Shown: positions 9,781 to 17,700 of the stretch, in pieces
Position numbering within the stretch: the first letter of the stretch is position 1
How the letters are laid out: the number at the start of each line of letters is the position of its first letter
NCBI RefSeq assembly: GCF_000719865.1
Contig: NZ_JOID01000003.1
Coordinates: 186,001-250,000 of the forward strand
DNA: 64,000 nt
DNA from: Streptomyces albus subsp. albus
GTDB taxonomy: Bacteria > Actinomycetota > Actinomycetes > Streptomycetales > Streptomycetaceae
Reading direction: 5' to 3'
Made by a program: the position numbers and the translations under genes
The notes under the pieces: model-generated
What the model was told of the DNA's origin: nothing
The model's database searches: none
Seen by the model: the letters and a program-made list of their open reading frames with translations, nothing else

Positions 9781-10172
9781 GCGGCGCCCCTCCCCTCGAA
9801 CACGTCCTCACGCCGGTCCGCGGTGGCGCGCACCACGTACCACAGATGGACGCGGACCACGTTCTCCTCGCTCTCCACGTCCACGTCCTCCACCTCGATC
9901 AGATCCCCCAGCCAGCGCTGCAGCGAGGCCTGCACGGACAGCTCCAGCGCGGACGCCAGTTCGGGGCTGTTGGGGGTGAACACCAGATCGAGCAGCCCGC
10001 AGCCGAAGTCCGGGCGCATCACGCGCTCGCCGGGGCTGGTGAACAGCAACTGCTCGATCAGATCGCGCACATGGTCGTCGTACGACGCGGCGCGAGCCGT
10101 GCGCCCCCGGCCGTCGATCCGGAACGGGAACGCGATGTCCTCCCGCGCGGTCCTTGCCGTCCTTGCCCTCAT
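9777..10172 (-). CDS. CIS baseplate protein gp25-like (Pvc9-type)
   Basis: The 131-residue protein is the usual size for the gp25/lysozyme-like baseplate family. Core motifs are REDIAFPFRIDGRGRTA, VRDLIEQLLFTSPGERVMRPDFGCGLLDLVF and a C-terminal strand VVRVHLWYVVRAT. The conserved PGERVMRPDFGCGL segment is diagnostic. It forms the sheath-initiating part of the wedge, next to the gp6-like proteins. The ATG at 10172 overlaps the PAAR gene's stop (ATGA), and its own stop overlaps the next ATG, so translation is probably coupled on both sides. A GTG two codons upstream is an alternative start. Confidence 0.93.
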   Translation of the reverse strand: MRARTARTAREDIAFPFRIDGRGRTARAASYDDHVRDLIEQLLFTSPGERVMRPDFGCGLLDLVFTPNSPELASALELSVQASLQRWLGDLIEVEDVDVESEENVVRVHLWYVVRATADRREDVFEGRGAA

Positions 10173-10615
10173 CGGCACACCACTCCCTGCTGTGCGGTTC
10201 CGGTTCCCGTGCCGGTCACGAGCGGCGCTCCCTGCGGCACCAGGGCGTCGCTGAGGCACTGCGCCCGCGTCGCCGCCGTGTCCAGCAGCACCGGCGTCCC
10301 GTCGACGGTCACGGCGTCCCGGCCGCCGCCGCCCGCGCTCCAGCGCACGCTGGTGCACGGCGAGGGCCGGCCGGCGACGGTGTGCCCGCAGCCGCTGACC
10401 GTGTGGACGTCCGCGGCGGTCATCAGCGGCTGCCCGTCCATCCGCACCGCGGACCGGCCGTGCGCGCCGGACCCGGCGGCGGAGGCGGCCGCGACCCGGC
10501 CGCCGTGCGGGCAGCGCAGCTCCGCCCCCGTGTGGACGGGGCTCCCGGGGTGCCCGTGGGTCCCGCTCCCGTAACTCCCGCTCCCGTGACTCCCGCTCCG
10601 GTAACTCCTGGACAC
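10169..10615 (-). CDS. PAAR-like spike tip protein (Pvc10-type)
   Basis: This 148-residue protein sits between the spike and gp25 genes, where CIS loci encode the tip that caps the spike trimer. It opens with an imperfect Ser/Gly/His repeat (SYRSGSHGSGSYGSGTHG), then ELRCPHGGRV, DGQPLMTAADVHTVSGCGHT, GRPSPCTSVRW and DGTPVLLDTAATRAQCLSDAL. The Cys/His pairs and the PLMTAADVHTVSGC segment fit the PAAR-like (DUF4280-like) tip fold, which binds a metal ion. The start is a GTG at 10615 preceded by GGGGAGAG. It is separated from the spike gene by 22 bp. Confidence 0.8.
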   Translation of the reverse strand: MSRSYRSGSHGSGSYGSGTHGHPGSPVHTGAELRCPHGGRVAAASAAGSGAHGRSAVRMDGQPLMTAADVHTVSGCGHTVAGRPSPCTSVRWSAGGGGRDAVTVDGTPVLLDTAATRAQCLSDALVPQGAPLVTGTGTGTAQQGVVCR

Positions 10616-10637
10616 GACGTCTCTCCCCGTTCCTCTG

Positions 10638-11177
10638 CTAGCTCTTCTTGGGCACGGTCAGCCGGCCCTCGTTGACGTCCACCTGATCGCCGTCGAGGAC
10701 GATCGAGGTCCCCGCGCCGCTGTTGATCTGCACACCGGCGTTGTTGATCCGGATGAACGCGCCGCCCGGCGCCTGCAGGAGAATCCCGCCGTCCGGGGAG
10801 TCGTGGAGCACGATCCTGTGGTGGCTCCGGTTCTCGATGACGACGGGTTCGGCGCCCGTCCGGGCCGCCGCCCGCGCGTCCTGGGGCAGTTCGCTCTCGT
10901 CGCCGTACCAGCAGCCCGTCCAGACCGGGAAGCTGGCGTCCCCCTGCTCGAACTCGATCCACACGCCCGCCCCTTCGCCCGGGACCACGTACTGGCCGGC
11001 CTGCGGGCCGGTGAACGGGAAGCAGGGCATGGCCCAGGTGGACGGCTCGTCCCCGAGCACATCCGGCACGAGCGCCGTGATCCGGCCGATCCGCAACGGG
11101 TCGTCGTTGTCCACCACCCGGCCGCGGAACTTGCCGAGATAGCGGTTGTTGGGTCCTGGTCCTGCTGCTGGCGCCAT
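10638..11177 (-). CDS. CIS spike protein, gp5/VgrG OB-fold type (Pvc8 C-part)
   Basis: The 179-residue protein begins with the OB-fold of the gp5/VgrG family: YLGKFRGRVVDNDDPLRIGRITALVPDVLG, WAMPCFPF, VPGEGAGVWIEFEQGDASFPVWTGCWYG. A short triple-stranded beta-helix-like needle follows (HHRIVLHDSPDGGILLQAPGGAFIRINNAGVQINSGAGTSIVLDGDQVDVNEG). It forms the trimeric spike pushed into the target. In phage and VgrG the hub and spike are one chain; here the hub is the separate upstream gene. A GGAGAA lies upstream of the ATG at 11177 with good spacing. Confidence 0.92.
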   Translation of the reverse strand: MAPAAGPGPNNRYLGKFRGRVVDNDDPLRIGRITALVPDVLGDEPSTWAMPCFPFTGPQAGQYVVPGEGAGVWIEFEQGDASFPVWTGCWYGDESELPQDARAAARTGAEPVVIENRSHHRIVLHDSPDGGILLQAPGGAFIRINNAGVQINSGAGTSIVLDGDQVDVNEGRLTVPKKS

Positions 11178-11217
11178 CGTGTGCTTCTCCAGGTTCCTGT
11201 GGCTGCCCGGTCTCCGG

Positions 11218-12360
11218 TCACGGACGGACGGTGTCGCTCAGCGCGACGAGGCCCTCCCGCGAGAGGGTGAAGTTCTGCTGGTACGAGCCGGGGCGGAGGT
11301 TGTGGGTCACGCTGGTGACGTAGTAGTCGCCGTCGTACGTCACCCCGGCGCCGCGCACCCCGACCAGCTCGCGCGGCCGGAGGATGTAGCCGTGCCGGTT
11401 GACGTCCAGCTGCCCCGAACCGGACACCGCGTCGGCGGACATCGCGGCACGGGCCAGCGTCTCGGCGCGCGCCTGCTCGGGGCTGAACTTCGCGGTGCCG
11501 GTCAGCTTGCGGCGCTTCAGGGCAGGGCTGGCCCGCCGGCCCAGCGGCGGGCGGAGCGGGCTGATGTCGGGCTGGGGCAGCAACGGCGCCCGCCGGGTCA
11601 CCGGGTCCAGCACCCGCGCCTGCGGCTCCTCGCGGGCGGTGCCGTCATAGGCGAAGGTGAGCTGGTCAACGGTGGAGTTGACGTCCATGTTGACGTTGAG
11701 CGCGTGCTGCCGCTGCCCGACCCGCTTCTGCGGGCCGAAGTAGGCGGTCGAATAGCCGGGCGTGGGACCGGGTTCGAGATAGAACACATAACCGTTCGCC
11801 TGCGCCAACTCGTTGAGGTAGGCCAGGTCGGTGCCGGTCTGGTACTCGACGCGGAGCTGGGCGCGCGGCGGCTGCTCGATCTGCTCCCGGACGACGTACG
11901 GCTGGATGCCGTAGTCCTCGTAGCCGCGCAGGATGCGGGCGGCACGGGCGGACGGCGCCAGGTTGGGGTAGCGCTCGGTGCGCTCCTCCAGATCCATGAG
12001 GAGGCTCAGGTCCTCCCCGGTGACGGTCAGCGTGGTCTGCCCCGGCTGGTTGCTCGCCCCGACCTCCTGCCGCACGATCAGCCCGTCCAGCAGCACCCGC
12101 GGGGTGCCGCGCACGGAGGCGGTGACGATGACCCGGGTGCGCGGGTCGAAGTAGCCGTCGGGGAGCAGCCGCTGGATGATCGCGCCGCGCTTGGTGAGGT
12201 CGAACGCGATCTGGAAACCGCTGCGTTCGCCCGCCGTGCTGGTGATCTGCACGGAGAGCAGGGCCTCGGACACCTCGTACGGCACCGGGCGGACCAGCTT
12301 CGGCCCCATGTGCAGGGTGAGGTGGACCGGGCCGCCGCCGACCGGCTCTTCGTCAGCCAC
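11218..12360 (-). CDS. CIS baseplate hub protein, gp27/VgrG-N type (Pvc8 N-part)
   Basis: This 380-residue protein has the gp27-like hub pattern: LVRPVPYEVSEALLSVQITSTAGERSGFQIAFDL, TVTGEDLSLLMDLEE, an internal YQTGTDLAYLNELAQANGYVFYLEPGP motif found in phage late control D / VgrG hubs, and a C-terminal strand YDGDYYVTSVTHNLRPGSYQQNFTLSREG. It joins the hexameric tube to the trimeric spike. The start is a GTG at 12360 overlapping the LysM gene by 8 bp. The spike gene follows after 40 bp, so hub and spike are encoded as a split VgrG. Confidence 0.88.
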   Translation of the reverse strand: MADEEPVGGGPVHLTLHMGPKLVRPVPYEVSEALLSVQITSTAGERSGFQIAFDLTKRGAIIQRLLPDGYFDPRTRVIVTASVRGTPRVLLDGLIVRQEVGASNQPGQTTLTVTGEDLSLLMDLEERTERYPNLAPSARAARILRGYEDYGIQPYVVREQIEQPPRAQLRVEYQTGTDLAYLNELAQANGYVFYLEPGPTPGYSTAYFGPQKRVGQRQHALNVNMDVNSTVDQLTFAYDGTAREEPQARVLDPVTRRAPLLPQPDISPLRPPLGRRASPALKRRKLTGTAKFSPEQARAETLARAAMSADAVSGSGQLDVNRHGYILRPRELVGVRGAGVTYDGDYYVTSVTHNLRPGSYQQNFTLSREGLVALSDTVRP

Positions 12361-12781
12361 GGCCGCCGCCTCCCGCCGCTCCCCGTCGCGGCGCGCCGCC
12401 GGGTGCGCCGCTGCCCGGGGTGGTGAAGGCGCCCGGAAGCGGGATCGCGATCTCCTGCCCCGGCTCGGCGGTCAGCTCGCGTGGATCGAGGACGGGATTG
12501 GCGTCCGCGATCCGCCACCACTGGCCCGGGTCGCCGAAGTAGCGCTGGGCGAGGTGGTCGGGGCGTTCGCCGGCGCCGACGGTGTGCGTGGCGGTGTCGC
12601 CGTCGTCCCCGGACCCGTCCTCGTCCGGCAGCGGAGGGAGCAACCGGCGCTTCGCGTACCGGACCTCGGTGCCGTCGGGGAAGCAGTACGCCCCGATCTC
12701 GGCGTCGTGGTACCGGCTGCCGCGCGGATACGGATGCGCTCCGGGGATCGCGTCCAGCGCGCTGTCGTACGGCTCGATCAT
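12353..12781 (-). CDS. LysM baseplate/tube-adaptor protein (Pvc7 C-part-like)
   Basis: This 142-residue protein contains one LysM-type module in residues about 65-115 (THTVGAGERPDHLAQRYFGDPGQWWRIADANPVLDPRELTAEPGQEIAIPLPG). That is the form used by gp53-like tail proteins to hold baseplate parts rather than to bind cell wall. It follows the tube-initiator gene by 4 bp and overlaps the hub gene. In PVC/Afp-type systems the tube-initiator domain and the LysM module are one protein; here they are two. The C-terminus is a Gly/Arg-rich tail. Confidence 0.85.
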   Translation of the reverse strand: MIEPYDSALDAIPGAHPYPRGSRYHDAEIGAYCFPDGTEVRYAKRRLLPPLPDEDGSGDDGDTATHTVGAGERPDHLAQRYFGDPGQWWRIADANPVLDPRELTAEPGQEIAIPLPGAFTTPGSGAPGGAPRRGAAGGGGRG

Positions 12782-12785
12782 GGTG

Positions 12786-13508
12786 TCACGCCCTCCCCGG
12801 GCCGCTGCCCGTGCGTGTACTGGCCGCCCGCGCGCCCATGCCGATGTCGGCCCCGGTGAGGCCGAGCGAGCCGAGGGAGCCGGACCTCGCGGTCCCGGCC
12901 AGCCGCTCCTTCTGCGCGAGATGCGCGAGATACAGCTCGGCCCCGCGGTGCCCGGCCGGCAGATCGCTGACTGTGAGCACCTTCATCCCGATGCTGAGCG
13001 CGGCCCGTATCGGATTGAGATTGATGTCGAACGCCGACTCGGTGATGGAGAGTTCCGTCAGCCGGACCGGCATGACGCGCTTGCTTCCCCAGGTGAAGAG
13101 GGTCAGCGGCATCTCGATCGGGCTGATCTCGATGGTGCCCTTCTTGGACAGGCGCGCGTTCTCCCGCAGTTGGGCGGTGGTCGGCTGCACCAGCATTTCC
13201 AGCGTGGCCAGTTGGGGGTGAATGCCGTCCGGCGCCGCGATCTCGAACTGGTCGGTCGCGTCGATCTCGGCGGTGAACTTCCACGTCTCCTCCGCCGGCC
13301 CCTTGAGGCGGAGGGCCTCGTTGCGATCCCCTCCACTGCCCCCGCCACCGGCATCACCGGTCCCCCCGGCGGCCTGCGGCGCGATGGAGCGCTCCAGGCT
13401 GTCGGGGTTGAACTGCAGCACGATGATGCGCTGCGGGGTGCCGCGCTCGGGGTCGACGATGACGATGCCGGACCGAATTGGCTTGGGGATGTCCGCGTAG
13501 CGGGTCAC
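12786..13508 (-). CDS. CIS tube-initiator protein (Pvc7 N-domain-like)
   Basis: The 240-residue protein starts at GTG 13508 (VTRYADIPKPIRSG), preceded by AGGAG at good spacing. Key segments are IVIVDPERGTPQRIIVLQFNPDSLERSIAP, ETWKFTAEIDATDQFE, PQLATLEMLV and KRVMPVRLTELSITESAFDINLNPIRAALSIGMKVL. These match the CIS tube protein N-terminal domain that starts the inner tube on the hub. The high GC typical of the operon returns exactly at this gene after the low-GC immunity-like gene. A longer reading from upstream would run into that gene and is not supported by a ribosome site. Confidence 0.85.
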   Translation of the reverse strand: MTRYADIPKPIRSGIVIVDPERGTPQRIIVLQFNPDSLERSIAPQAAGGTGDAGGGGSGGDRNEALRLKGPAEETWKFTAEIDATDQFEIAAPDGIHPQLATLEMLVQPTTAQLRENARLSKKGTIEISPIEMPLTLFTWGSKRVMPVRLTELSITESAFDINLNPIRAALSIGMKVLTVSDLPAGHRGAELYLAHLAQKERLAGTARSGSLGSLGLTGADIGMGARAASTRTGSGPGRA

Positions 13509-13524
13509 GTCACACTCCTGGGTA

Positions 13525-14754
13525 TCAGTCCTGGTACTTCGTGCTCGATACGCGGCAGCGGTCACACCAGAATCCGTAAAGGACTCCCTCGTAACCGAAT
13601 TCGCCGAAGCGCGTAGATCCTCCGGCGATGGCAGCCAAGAACGGCATGACGCTTCCGCATTCCGGGCACCGGGGGTGGCGATCCGTATCCACCCACTGAG
13701 GAAGGCCGCCGACTTGGTACCAGGAAGCCCCAGGCACAGCTTCCATGCTTACGCCGACCTGATTGCGGTGTTCTTCCAATAGCAGCGACCGTTCCCCGCC
13801 GGGCACCAGTGAGAGTTCCGGATCTGCCGGGCCGCTGGGACCGTAGTAGACGACTGTTTCGCCCGCCCCAACACGTACCGTGGTGGAATCCATCGCGCCG
13901 CACTCGCAGGAATACCAGAAGAATGATGCGTTGTGCTCCAGGGTAAACGGCAGAGATTTTGCTTCGAGAGTAAGAATCCGAACCGCGGGCGCTTCGCACT
14001 CGTGACAGAGCGGGACGTCTCCGGCAAACGCGCCGCCCAATGTGTGCGGGCTCTCGTTCTTCTCTCCCAGAAATCCCATATAGGCGGGGCGGTATCCAGC
14101 TCTCTCCTCGCTGTCGGGTAGTTTGCCGGCTAGTTCCAACAGCAGTTCCCAATCGGGGTGGTCCTCGATCTCATCACGCAGAGACTCAATCTGATCCGCC
14201 GCGTAATCCGTGCGGATCAGAGCCAGTGCTTCAAGGAGAGAGCTGTCCTGCTCCCGGCGCCACTTTTCCCGGAAAGCGTCGACTAGTTCGTCCGGCGCGC
14301 CTGAGAGCATGCCGCGGTGCATGTCCCTGTCGTCAATTTTGTCCGCTACGGGGCGTAGTCTGCCGGGGGCGTGGATTGCGATGGTGAAAAGCACATCGGC
14401 GAGCGGTGAGTTGGGGTCGGCTGCTGTCAGGTAGTCCGCGACAAAGCCGTCGAGAAGCTCATCCGGCAGCCAGGGGACCAGGCGTGCTGCGGAGCGTACT
14501 AGAGTTTCGTCACCCCGCAGTTTCTCCGCCGCACGTACCTTGTCCGACTGGGCGTCCGGGATCAGCTCAAGATATTGAGCCAGGTAGTCAGTAGTTGCCT
14601 CATCGTCCGTACGCATGATGAAGTCGGCGGCAAGGGAGGCGCCCTTGTCCTCCGCCCCGGAAAGGATCTCGAAGATCCGGTCCCGCTTTGGCAATCCGGA
14701 GAGTGTGTCGTTCAGGATTACCTCTTCCAGTGCTTGCGTGCGTTCCACGTTCAC
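13525..14754 (-). CDS. DUF1963-like zinc-ribbon protein, candidate immunity protein
   Basis: This 409-residue soluble protein has a helical N-terminal half (residues 1-200, HEAT-like in appearance). The C-terminal half resembles DUF1963/YwqG: YQVGGLPQWVDTDRHPRCPECGSVMPFLAAIAGG followed by GEFGYEGVLYGFWCDRC. Two CxxC knuckle sets (CHEC/CEC and CPEC/CDRC) suggest bound zinc. It is not a known structural CIS part. The start GTG (14754) overlaps the stop of the DUF4157 gene as GTGA. Its base composition, about 50-57% GC, is far below the operon's 72%. Position, coupling and composition suggest an immunity protein for the C-terminal domain of the giant neighbour. A regulator or chaperone for that domain is the main alternative. 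Confidence 0.6.
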   Translation of the reverse strand: MNVERTQALEEVILNDTLSGLPKRDRIFEILSGAEDKGASLAADFIMRTDDEATTDYLAQYLELIPDAQSDKVRAAEKLRGDETLVRSAARLVPWLPDELLDGFVADYLTAADPNSPLADVLFTIAIHAPGRLRPVADKIDDRDMHRGMLSGAPDELVDAFREKWRREQDSSLLEALALIRTDYAADQIESLRDEIEDHPDWELLLELAGKLPDSEERAGYRPAYMGFLGEKNESPHTLGGAFAGDVPLCHECEAPAVRILTLEAKSLPFTLEHNASFFWYSCECGAMDSTTVRVGAGETVVYYGPSGPADPELSLVPGGERSLLLEEHRNQVGVSMEAVPGASWYQVGGLPQWVDTDRHPRCPECGSVMPFLAAIAGGSTRFGEFGYEGVLYGFWCDRCRVSSTKYQD

Positions 14755-17700
14755 CTTTCTGCCTTGTGGTAGTAAGTGAGAAGCATGCGTTCGATGGCTC
14801 TTGAGTAATTGATCACTTTCTTGTCGGTGAGGTTTTTGTAGTGGCGTATGAAAGCTGTTATCTGAGTCCTGGTTAGCTGATTCACTGGCCCGTCAAGGTA
14901 TTCGAGATAATACTTGAAGTCCTTTTCCACGGCCGTGGTCAGATCCTGTGCGTCCTCTTGGATCTGCCTCCGAGTGTTCTTCTTGAAGAAAGTGCGTCCC
15001 TCCTTGTGTAGTTCCTGGGTGACCAACAGCGTGAGAGCCTCGTCGTAGACTTCCTGAGCCTTGACGTCTCTCTTGTTCGCATTTTCGGGAGACTTGAGCA
15101 GTTTCTGCTCTTCGTGAATCGCCTTCTCCTTGTCCCGTAGAATTTTCCTCTGTCGACTGGACAGTCTTCCTTCTTCTTTCAGCTTCAGCAACTGCCGGAG
15201 TTCCGCGTCGTTCGCGGCCGCTTCCGCCGTGGCCTTGTTCTTGGCAGCCTGGATCAGGGCGGCACCGGACGGAATGTGGTCTGCCGTGAGCCGACTCTCG
15301 TCCTCCTTGGACTTCTTCACATCCTGCCAGGCCAGCGACTCCCCCTCCTGGGAATGGCTACTCGTCGGCAGTGGAGCCTTGCGGAGGATCTCTGCCAACT
15401 GGGGTGAGAGAGCGCCTGGACTGGCTGGCCGGTTCTCCTCATGCCCCTGCTGGCCGGCTTCTCCGCGTTGCGCTCCCTCGCTCTCGCGGCGGCGCTGCCG
15501 TTCCTCAGCCGCCCGCCCCAGCTCTTCGTCGGCCTGCTGTTCTCGACGCTGTTCCTCCGCGTTCCGCGGTCCATCCGGATCCTGCTCATCCTCCTCGTAC
15601 CCGGTGACGCCGGTGGTCGGATTGAGCCGGGCGAGAATGGTGCCCCGCTCGAAGCCGCTCATGAACAGATCGGTGAGGCGGTACCAGAGCCGCATTCCGC
15701 TGAGAGTGGCCTGCATGACCGGGCGGAATACGCCTACCGCCAGCAGTCTCCTTAGAACCGGGCGTATGCGAGCCACGATTCTGCGTAGCCGTTCCTCTTT
15801 CGATTCCCTGCTGTTCTCCTTCTTCCTTCGGTCGTCGCGTTGCTTCTGACGTTCCTCCTGGCGCCGGTCGTGGTCGTCACGGTCACGGCGGTCCGGTGAG
15901 GGGCGGCGCGGGCGGTCGCGGTCGGGGGTGCGGTCCCTGTCGCGGTCCGGGCGGCGGGGGCCCTGGGTGCGGTCGTCCGGGCGGCGGGGTGTGTCGCGGC
16001 CCCTGTCGCGGTCCCGAGCCCCGTCCCTGTTCCGGTCGTCCGGGCGGCGTGAGTCCGGACGGGTGGTGTCCGGGCGGCGGTCGTCCGGGCGGGACGGGCG
16101 GCCGGGAGTGGCAGGGCGGTCTGCGGTCGGGCGTGCGGGGCGGTTTGGGGTAGTCGGGCGCTGCGGGGCGCGGGGTGGCCCGCCCGGGCGGGCCGGGCGG
16201 TCGGTCGTGGGGCGGGGCCTCGTCGGACGGCCGGGCGTAGTGCCCGTGCCGGGGCGGGAGGTGCCGCCCGGGCGGCCGGGGTCCGTACCGGTGGGGCGGT
16301 CTCGGCCCGGGCCCGGCGGGCGGTCCGCTCCGGTCGGGCGTGGCGCCGCCGTCGTCGTGGGGGCCTTCGGGCGGTCCTGGTCCTTCGGGCCCGTCTGGTC
16401 CTTGCCGCCCGGCTTCTCGCCCTTGGGGCCCTTCTTCATGTCGGCGGCCATGCCCTTGAACTTGTCGCCGACCTTGCTGACGTACTTGCCGATGCCGCTC
16501 AGCAGGAACTCGTAGGCGAGTTCGAGGAGGGCGACGACGCCGGACGCCACCGCCTTGGCGAAGAGGAGGCCCGCGCCGCCGCCCTTGACCGCCTTCAGGA
16601 AGTTCATGAAGGCGCCCAGCGCGTTGAGGATCTCGCTCAGCGCACCCCAGGCCGCCTTCAGCGCGTCGATGATGGCCAGCACCCACCCCGCGCCGGGGAT
16701 CAGCTTGGCGATGACCTTCGTGACGACGATCTCGCCGATGATGATGGGGAGTTGCGGAAGCGCCTCCTCCCAGGCCTCCTTGACCATCTGCTGGACGGTG
16801 ATGCCGCCGTTGATGAGGGCCTGGAAGATCTCCATCGGCAGACCCAGGATCTCCTGGATCTTCGCGTTGAACCATTCCTTGATCGCCGAAGTGACCTCGC
16901 GGAACAGGTGATTCTTCGCGCCGTCCTCCGCCGAGGCCTTGGCGTTGCTCAGCCAGCCGCCGGGGTCGGTGATGATGTCGGCCGCGATCATCGCCCACTC
17001 GCCCAGCGCGTTGAGCAGGCCCAGGGCGAAGTCCATGATGCCCTTGACCGCGGTCATGACGGCCTTGACCGCCATCTCCAGCCCCTTGCGCAGGGCCTCC
17101 AAGATGCCGTTCAGCAGGCGGCCGAGCATGTTCAGCAGGTCGGTGACCATCTGCCGCAGCTTGCGCGCCAGTTCGTTGACGAGGGCGATGGCCGCGTCGC
17201 GGATGCGGATGATGAGGTCGCGGATCCGGTTGGCGAGCTCGATCAGCGCGTTGAGCAGGGCCTTGCCGAGTTCGAGCAGCGCGTCGACGAACTCGCGGAA
17301 CTTCTCGACGATCCACTTCCGGGCCTCCTCGATCCAGCGGAGGACCGTGCCCTTGAAGTCCTTGATCAGATTGCGGACGGCGTCGCGGGCCGCCCGGAAG
17401 AAGCCCACGATGGCGTCCCGGAGCTTGACGAACTGCTCCCGGATCCAGTCGAACGCCTTGGTGATCCAGTTGCCGGAGTCGTTCTTGGCGTCGTCGCGCT
17501 TCTTCTTGGCGTCGTCCTCCGCCTTCTCCTGCTTCTTGCCGATCTCCTTCTCGTCGTTCTCCTGACGGTCGCCGACGTCCTTGTCGGTCTTCTCCTCCTT
17601 GTCCTTGACGTCCTGGCGGATCTTCGTCAGCTTCGCGCTCTTCTTGGTGCCGAGACCCTCGAGCTCGCCGTCCTGCTCCTCGCGCCAGCGGGCGCGGGAG

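Noticed and set aside
5365..10254. 1629-codon plus-strand open frame opposite two CIS baseplate genes
   Set aside because: It is an Arg/Gly/Ala/Pro-rich shadow of strongly supported minus-strand genes; such long antisense frames are expected in 72% GC DNA.
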